Below are positions 58,443 through 64,000 of a DNA stretch of 64,000 bases, piece by piece. Each line of letters begins with the position of its first letter. Positions within the stretch are counted from its first letter, which is position 1. Origin of the DNA: Porodaedalea pini (lineage: Eukaryota; Basidiomycota; Agaricomycetes; Hymenochaetales; Hymenochaetaceae); the NCBI GenBank assembly GCA_002794775.1, contig NBAY01000028.1, positions 124,001 to 188,000 on the forward strand. The letters are read 5' to 3'. A program made the translations under genes and the position numbers. Below the pieces are notes generated by a model, which was given only the letters and a program-made list of their open reading frames with translations, had not been told where the DNA came from and ran no database searches.

Positions 58443-58983
58443 TAGAAGCGTCGTAACAACTTGGTGATAGGTGTTCACGTACGTTAACACCAGTAAGGAA
58501 CGGATGCCAAGATCAAGAGATTCACCCTCTAGAAAGCCGAAGAAAGAGAAAAAAGGGGCTCTAGTAGATGACACCAAATAAATGAGCACTCGAGCAGTTT
58601 CTGCCGACGAGAAAATATAAAAATGAAACAAGACACGCTGTAAGGAGGTCCGTAAAAGTTATGAAAAGTCCTTCGTGTCTTTGACGGTGGATTGACCGAG
58701 TTTAGATGCCAAAGATGATGAGAGGTCACAGTGTCGGATTCGAGCGTTTACTTTCATGACAGTGAAGCGAAGGGGAAGGCCATGATGGAGAGAAACAAAC
58801 CGAGGTGGATTCCAAAGTTCAAACTTGGGAGTCCGGAAGCCTTCATGCCTCGATTTCTAACTCCGAACACAGCCACGTGCATTGTGGTGAGAACAGCCTT
58901 CTTTATATGGACAGATCACTAGAAAGACTTCTCGATGCCGCATCGGCTCATTATGACCTCTTGAGAAGATACCTGTGGCTTCA
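58443..58983. promoter_or_regulatory. Shared upstream region of the divergent SNT1 and GPI17 genes
   Basis: About 540 bp separate the two ATGs. A + strand frame at 58731-58922 starts at GTG and shows no family motif, so I treat the interval as a bidirectional promoter plus leaders. No clear TATA box. Confidence 0.5.
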
Positions 58984-60840
58984 ATGGTTCAAGATGAGCT
59001 TGTAAAATCAGTTTCGTTTCAGTCGGACAAGACACGCAGGCAAATTCTGTTCTCTTACTGGGTAGTAGTGCTGCTGGCCATTCCATTGTGGTGGACAACG
59101 ACAAGCATCACGCGTCTGGCACTGCCAGAGGGACGTGTCAAGAGCCTTAATACCAAGCAAGTCAGTCAGTATGCCCAAGCTAATAGATCGATTGGTTGAA
59201 TTCTGTCCAGCTCAGGTTTCCCTTGCAGGCCTCTCTCGATGATGGCTTGTCCGAATCTGTTGCGAAAGACGTGGAGGAGGCTTTGAGCAGGCGCGTTCGC
59301 GAGCTGCGGCTCGATGGGACCTTCTCTGTAGATATATTTTCGGGAAGTGAGCAACTTCATCCCATAACGACGAATTGATTTGAGCTCATATAGTGCGTTA
59401 AGCGTCAATCGACCAGTCAGCGTATACCGTAACGCTGGACACCGAAACGACTGAAACGCGTATCGAAGGAAGGAAGTTGGTTCTAGGAACGAATTCGATG
59501 CCGTCGGGTGGGTGAACATTCATGTGCCGCTGCGCAAGAGTAGTAACTTCTTTTCTTTTCATTATAGAGAGGATACCCAGCTCCATTGCAGATATTCTTT
59601 CAGGTCTCTGGCTAACAAGCTTCGGTCCAGATCAACAGGTTGTGCAGTACGCGCCGCACTACCGGCTAGCATTCAGTCTCATGAACGAGGATGCGGCAGC
59701 AGGAGAGAGCCCTCTGGGTTGGGACGTGAAGGCTGCGATCGATCGTAGGTCCTTCTTTCCTGTTTTATATATTTAACGCGCAGCTCACAACCATCATATG
59801 CGTCACGCAGGAGAAATCCAACCCGCACTGCAAAGACTGTCTGCATTGCATAACTTTACTATAGAAAGCCAAGTCCAATTCTTTGCTCCGCTTGCTTTTC
59901 AGCCGGTTGAGCTGGAAGACGGGAGTTTCGGACTGACGCGAGAGCAACTCTCAGTATTTGTCAATTCGGCCGAATGGACATTGTGTGAGTCTGAGTTTGA
60001 GAGAAAAGAAGAGCTGCAGGCTGATTAGAAATGAACAGCGTCAAGCGTATCCAACGATCCTGTCATACACTTCATAATCTTTGTCCCTTCTGCTAGTAGA
60101 CGCCCATTACGCATATTGGATGCTGAAGGTAGTGATGATTATTCCATGCCATATGTTCTCATTTCACCCTCGTCTTATAGGATCGCCAACCGAATCAGAC
60201 GCCTTTGTTATCCCGCAATGGGGCAGCATATTCATTTATAACCCAAGCTCGCCTGGGTCCGAATCCACCGAGTCGCATCTTTCTTCGCGAGCCCTGCGCC
60301 CGGCGTTCTCAGTTTTCCGCGCGCAATTTATATCCCTACTTGGTATCGCACCCCTTCCCTCGGGCGTGAGGACATCCGGCGTGCTCTCGGATTGGGCACT
60401 GGACGCTCTGCTCCGGCGACGTGCCTATGAGAATGTTAAAGGCAGTAAGGAGACGCTAAGCAGTATTGTAAGCCTGGTGCATCAGATCGAGGGTATGCCT
60501 GTCGATAAGGACGTCACGGATGACGTGCGTGAGGCGCTCGATGCTTTGGATAAGGTATGTTCTTATTCCCTCTATTCGTTACGCGAGAATACTAACAAAT
60601 ATTTGATTAATGAAGATGTACACTGTTGTTCGCGAATCGCCGCAGCTCGCCTTACAATACTCTGCAAAGGCGCTTACTCGCGCTTCACGCGCATTCTTCA
60701 ACCCAGGCATGCTTGCTCTGCTTTACTTCCCGCCAGAACACAACTTAGCGGTGTACACCCCGCTGCTGGCTCCTGTCGCTGTGCCTCTTATTGCCGCCGT
60801 GCTTAGAGAGCTGTCGAGCTGGCGTAAGAATCGGCGATAG
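58984..60840 (+). CDS. GPI17: GPI transamidase subunit PIG-S/GPI17
   Basis: Exons 58984-59160, 59211-59346, 59403-59507, 59568-59744, 59811-59984, 60039-60128, 60181-60554 and 60616-60840; 485 residues, all junctions in frame. An N-terminal membrane segment is diagnostic: SDKTRRQILFSYWVVVLLAI, then PLWWTTTSITRLALP. The lumenal part contains HFIIFVPSASRRPLRIL and FVIPQWGSIFIYNP. A second hydrophobic segment near the end (LLAPVAVPLIAAVL) and a basic SWRKNRR tail give the expected two-membrane-pass topology. The subunit belongs to the ER complex that attaches GPI anchors to proteins. Length is slightly below the yeast and human proteins. Confidence 0.93.
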
Positions 60841-62315
60841 TATGCATATTTGGCCCCAAACTCTAGATGTTGACACTAATGATACTATTCTTGCATTATG
60901 TCGAGTCGCGTGGTGTGCTTTTCGAATCCGACTCTTCCAATCACACTGGCTCAGGTCCTCTTTTAGCTTGGTTTGGCGCGGGATGCGTTGAACAACGAAG
61001 CAAGGACACGATTGAAGCATAAGTAGACAAAGTCTCGATAAGACTTTCCGCAAAGCAGCACCGACATCGCTTGAGACGCTCAAATATACTACTGCAGCTC
61101 TGATAAATCAACATCTTCGCCTCGTAACGTCGAGTTTTGAAGTCCGGGGTATTGCATGTAACCGCCTTGATTTAACTTACGTCAATGTTCAAAAGCATAG
61201 ACCTACGAACGAAGGCTCTAGCGTGAGGTATAGCGAAACGCTGAGAAACTCCTCGTTCAATAATTGGCCCGGAAGCTGACCTTGATGCTGGAGCCAATCA
61301 CTGGTTTAAAACGGGAGGCCTCGTCTGGAGACCCTCGGAAGACCCTACCAGAATTGCCACTTGCGCAGTACAAATCTCGTCAGTCTAGCTTCGTAAAACG
61401 AACTACGCAAGCTTGCTTGACCCCCAAACCGTGCCCCAAGATCATCCCCATCAGAAAGAGAAGGGCGCTATCTGCAGTGCATCGGCTCAAGTGCGTCTGG
61501 GTGTAGGGGCCGGACTGCTGCGACTGAATTGATGAGCCCAGTCTTTCTGGTCATGGTGGTATTCGTGGGGTGCTTGAATAGGTTTTGACCACTGGTGGTC
61601 AGATCGTTGATAATGACGACGACGCCGACGGCGATATATTTGCAGACTAAGTAGATTTGATCCTTGCAATATTAATATTAATGCTTTGGTTTAATTTGTT
61701 CTAGTTATAGATTTTTAGTTTCAAACCTCATGGGCTTGCGTCGTATTACCCGAAGAGTTCAAACTCGTTAATTTCTTGTCAATAGCGATGTGGTCGAGGC
61801 TTAAATACAAGCGATATGTTGGAAGATAACATACGATCGAGCAGGATTCACTCAGTAAAATCTTCGAAAAGCGAAATCATGATTTGACTCAAGAGGTCGG
61901 AGTCAGCAAGCTGAGATTTTCTGGGGAGTTCTAAGACGACGAATCCTCCCTTAGACTCAAAGCAAACTGCAAAGGGGCAAATAGGAAAAATCAATAAAAG
62001 AGAAATAGTGAAAAGTATGAATGTAGTGTATGCCACTTTCAAATGGTGCATTCATTGGCACATCTATGATAGAGAAAGCCTGAGGCCAGAACCGTGACTC
62101 CCAGTCGAGGTCGGACTAACCTCGCAAATGCAGGTGAAGAAAGTGGGAGACCTGCTATAAGACCTTACCTCGAGGTCACCCACATTGCGGTCGAGACCTA
62201 CCAATCATTTTTGAACGACCAATATTACCTGTAGAACACAAAGCGGTGAGTATTGACAACGCGTCGCCGTGACCGTTCATTGAATACCAAGCTCAGCAAG
62301 CTAAATGTATATATA
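60841..62315. other. Intergenic, no intact gene
   Basis: Short frames only, including 61264-61506 (+, basic) and 61848-62051 (-), with a hydrophobic stretch that may be a polypyrimidine intron end next to an exon fragment. Part of a direct repeat lies at 61745-61862. Confidence 0.4.
61745..61862 (+). repeat. Direct repeat, copy A (partner at 63647)
   Basis: Shares with 63647-63767 the series tacccgaaga, tttcttgtcaatagc, ggcttaaatacaagc, gttggaagat and gagcaggattcact with roughly four of five bases alike. Confidence 0.65.
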
Positions 62316-62590
62316 GGGGTATTCAATTCTTGAGTCAAGTCAAAATCAAAGTCAAGCCAAGTCGCCTAGCCCCGTCGGCGATTGCGGCCTACGAGTTTCG
62401 TGAGGTTTCGGACAGGTCTACGAGAGTCGGAGCTGGAAAACTCAGGAAACCTTTGCACACTTCAAGCTCCGACAGAAATGGCTCGCCGAGCCTCACGGGG
62501 ATCATGTCGATCCTTACTCAGAGGGGAAGACCGAGTTTTAGCCGGTGACCTTGACCTTGACTTTGACTTTACTCAAGAATTGAATACCCC
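62316..62590. mobile_element. MITE with about 40-bp terminal inverted repeats
   Basis: Starts GGGGTATTCAATTCTTGAGT and ends with its near reverse complement ACTCAAGAATTGAATACCCC. Subterminal runs of tcaaagtcaag also pair. Total 275 bp, non-coding. Flanking triplets are ATA and TTA, so a TWA-like target is possible but not exact. Confidence 0.75.
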
Positions 62591-62750
62591 TTATCAAGGC
62601 GCTAATCTTTGACAATATTCGTTTCTACAGCACGTCCTTCACTAGTACTTCTGTGATACAACGTTTTCCGTTTAACCCTCACATTACATCTACCGCATAA
62701 GCCATCACGATATGTATGATGGACCCACTGGCACAATAGCTTAGGTTCGA

Positions 62751-62786
62751 ACCCATCCACCCATCCATCCATCCATTTATCCATCG
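62751..62786 (+). repeat. Tetranucleotide microsatellite (ATCC)n
   Basis: Imperfect run of CCAT units within ordinary intergenic DNA. Confidence 0.8.
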
Positions 62787-62919
62787 TAATACCCATAAGA
62801 ATCCCCAAATACACAATCGATCGCATTTTTGACGCCTCGACTGTAGTTCTCCTCTACGCAAATCCCTTTCCATCACGGGAGTACGCAAAACCAATGGATT
62901 TGGCACTGAGTTTACTCCC

Positions 62920-63490
62920 CTATAGGACAACCAGTCCGAATATCCTAGTCCTGGCTTCAGGTGCAGAATCGGTGAGGTATCCGACTAAAGGTGACGCGAC
63001 ATACAGGACACGCATCTTTCGTGGTCGTGAGCCACTCGCTAGCCATAGTGCTCCTGAGGCCTCAGATGTCAGTGACATTGTCAGAAGACACAGAGATGAT
63101 GGATGCGCGATCCGTCTAGAGAGTAACAATGACTTTCCAGATGAAAGGCGAATCTCAAAGTATGCAACAGACAAGGCACATCTGACATCGACCTAAAGCG
63201 GCTCGTCAGCCGCGACGTCGGTCTGAGGGTCCCAACTACGTATGACCTTCCCAAGAGACCCAGGGACGATGCGATAGATGGGGCGGTAAGTCAGCAGCTC
63301 ATCCCCGGATGCGGGTGGTGCTGCCATAAGACGCAGAGACGATGCGACATCCGTCCCCATCTGACGAATATGCAACAGACATGACGCATCGGTCATGGTC
63401 TTCGAGCAACTCATAGATCGGAGCGCTGCTCAGATCATCCCAGATGCGGGCGGAGCGAAAGGTCTCAGTGGTAGCGGACAACGCGACGAC
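62920..63490 (-). pseudogene. Remnant of a WD40-repeat protein
   Basis: On the minus strand, pieces in shifting frames resemble WD40 blades of the kind found in fungal NACHT-WD40 proteins: SARIWDDLSSAPIYELLEDH, then CVMSVAYSSDG and CRIVSASYGSTTRI at the high-coordinate end, IRSWDPQTDVAADEPL near 63200, and SVAYFEIRLSSG near 63160. Frameshifts separate them and no nucleotide-binding domain is visible within the window. Confidence 0.6.
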
Positions 63491-64000
63491 GCTGGAGAAG
63501 GGGTTCCAAATCAGGTAGTCTCATCAGACCATCAAAAGGTCAACATATACAATGTATGTATCTTGTCGCTTTTCAAGTGCTAATTATGTCTTGTTCCGTG
63601 TGTTGCTCAAGAAAACAGTAGAAATCAAGTGACCTTCGCACAGTGTCTTACCCGAAGAAATCAGACTCATTTATTTCTCGTCAATAGCAATGTGACCGGG
63701 GGCTTAAGTACAAGCAATACGTTAGAAGATCATATACGAGCAAGCAGGCTTCACTTAGGAGTAAATAGAAGACGCTGTCGGAGAGAGAAGCGCAGGAAGG
63801 AAAGGGCTTTTTGAACCCAAGTTAGCAAGATTTTTTTTGAGAGTAATGACGGAGTTTCCTCGCCCATACTTGGTGCACACATCGAAGAAAAAACTTAGAA
63901 AAAAAAAATATAAACGGAGAAGGAAAAGCGTATTGGCAGAAAAGGCAGCTTAAATGGCCGCATCGGCCTGCATAGGTGCAACGAGCCCTCCCCTGGCGGC
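63491..64000. other. Right edge of the window, no intact gene
   Basis: Contains direct repeat copy B at 63647-63767 and A-rich stretches near 63827-63915. No gene recognised. Confidence 0.4.
63647..63767 (+). repeat. Direct repeat, copy B (partner at 61745)
   Basis: Same orientation as copy A, about 1.9 kb downstream. Could be decayed ends of one element or a local duplication. Confidence 0.65.

Noticed and set aside
62735..62760. Possible tRNA B box (ggttcgaaccc)
   Set aside because: No T-stem pairing on either strand, no A box at the right distance and no acceptor stem.

Overview
The window reads as nuclear DNA of an agaricomycete basidiomycete, probably a wood- or litter-decaying mushroom. 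Genes are split by many short introns of about 45-70 bp. Typical families are present: a FunK1-type fungal kinase, an F-box/LRR-like protein, an OPT peptide transporter, secreted GH1 glycosidases and small secreted cysteine-containing proteins. Repeats include a PIF/Harbinger element, foldback MITE-like elements with TA target sites, and a Tad-like LINE. I saw no tRNA, rRNA, CRISPR or prokaryotic features. Exon coordinates were inferred by hand from splice signals, reading frame and family conservation.

Layout. 1-8.1 kb is transposon-rich. It holds a Harbinger-type pair (MYB/SANT-like gene and DDE transposase). Between them lies a chimeric pseudogene made of pieces of two 40S subunit protein genes (uS2/RPSA and RACK1). 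The transposase is broken by a palindromic element. A second palindrome, a decayed half copy and a scrambled BiP/Hsp70 pseudogene follow. 8.3-25.1 kb is mostly ordinary genes: FunK1 kinase, OPT transporter, a DUF1770/Atg43-like protein, a broken unknown gene, an F-box protein and RLI1/ABCE1. 26.4-37.1 kb carries two head-to-head genes of one small secreted protein family. The second is split in exon 2 by a 6,276-bp LINE with a 12-bp target duplication. 37.2-47.0 kb is a tandem segmental duplication with two GH1 genes; one palindromic element nested inside another lies between them. 47.8-60.8 kb is conserved housekeeping: two tandem UBC4-type E2 genes, GPI12/PIG-L, a parvulin (Pin4/Par14), an Snt1/NCoR-like SANT protein and GPI17/PIG-S. 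60.9-64 kb is again decayed: a MITE, direct repeats and WD40 remnants.

Functional links. PIG-L and PIG-S both act in GPI-anchor synthesis and attachment at the ER and lie within 10 kb of each other. Snt1 and GPI17 are divergent and share about 540 bp upstream. The duplicated GH1 genes have the same TATA spacing, but only copy 2 has two small foldback insertions in its promoter. The best candidates for new biology are the nested RPSA-RACK1 chimera between the Harbinger genes, the TA-specific palindromic element family with self-insertion, and the LINE-split secreted protein pair.
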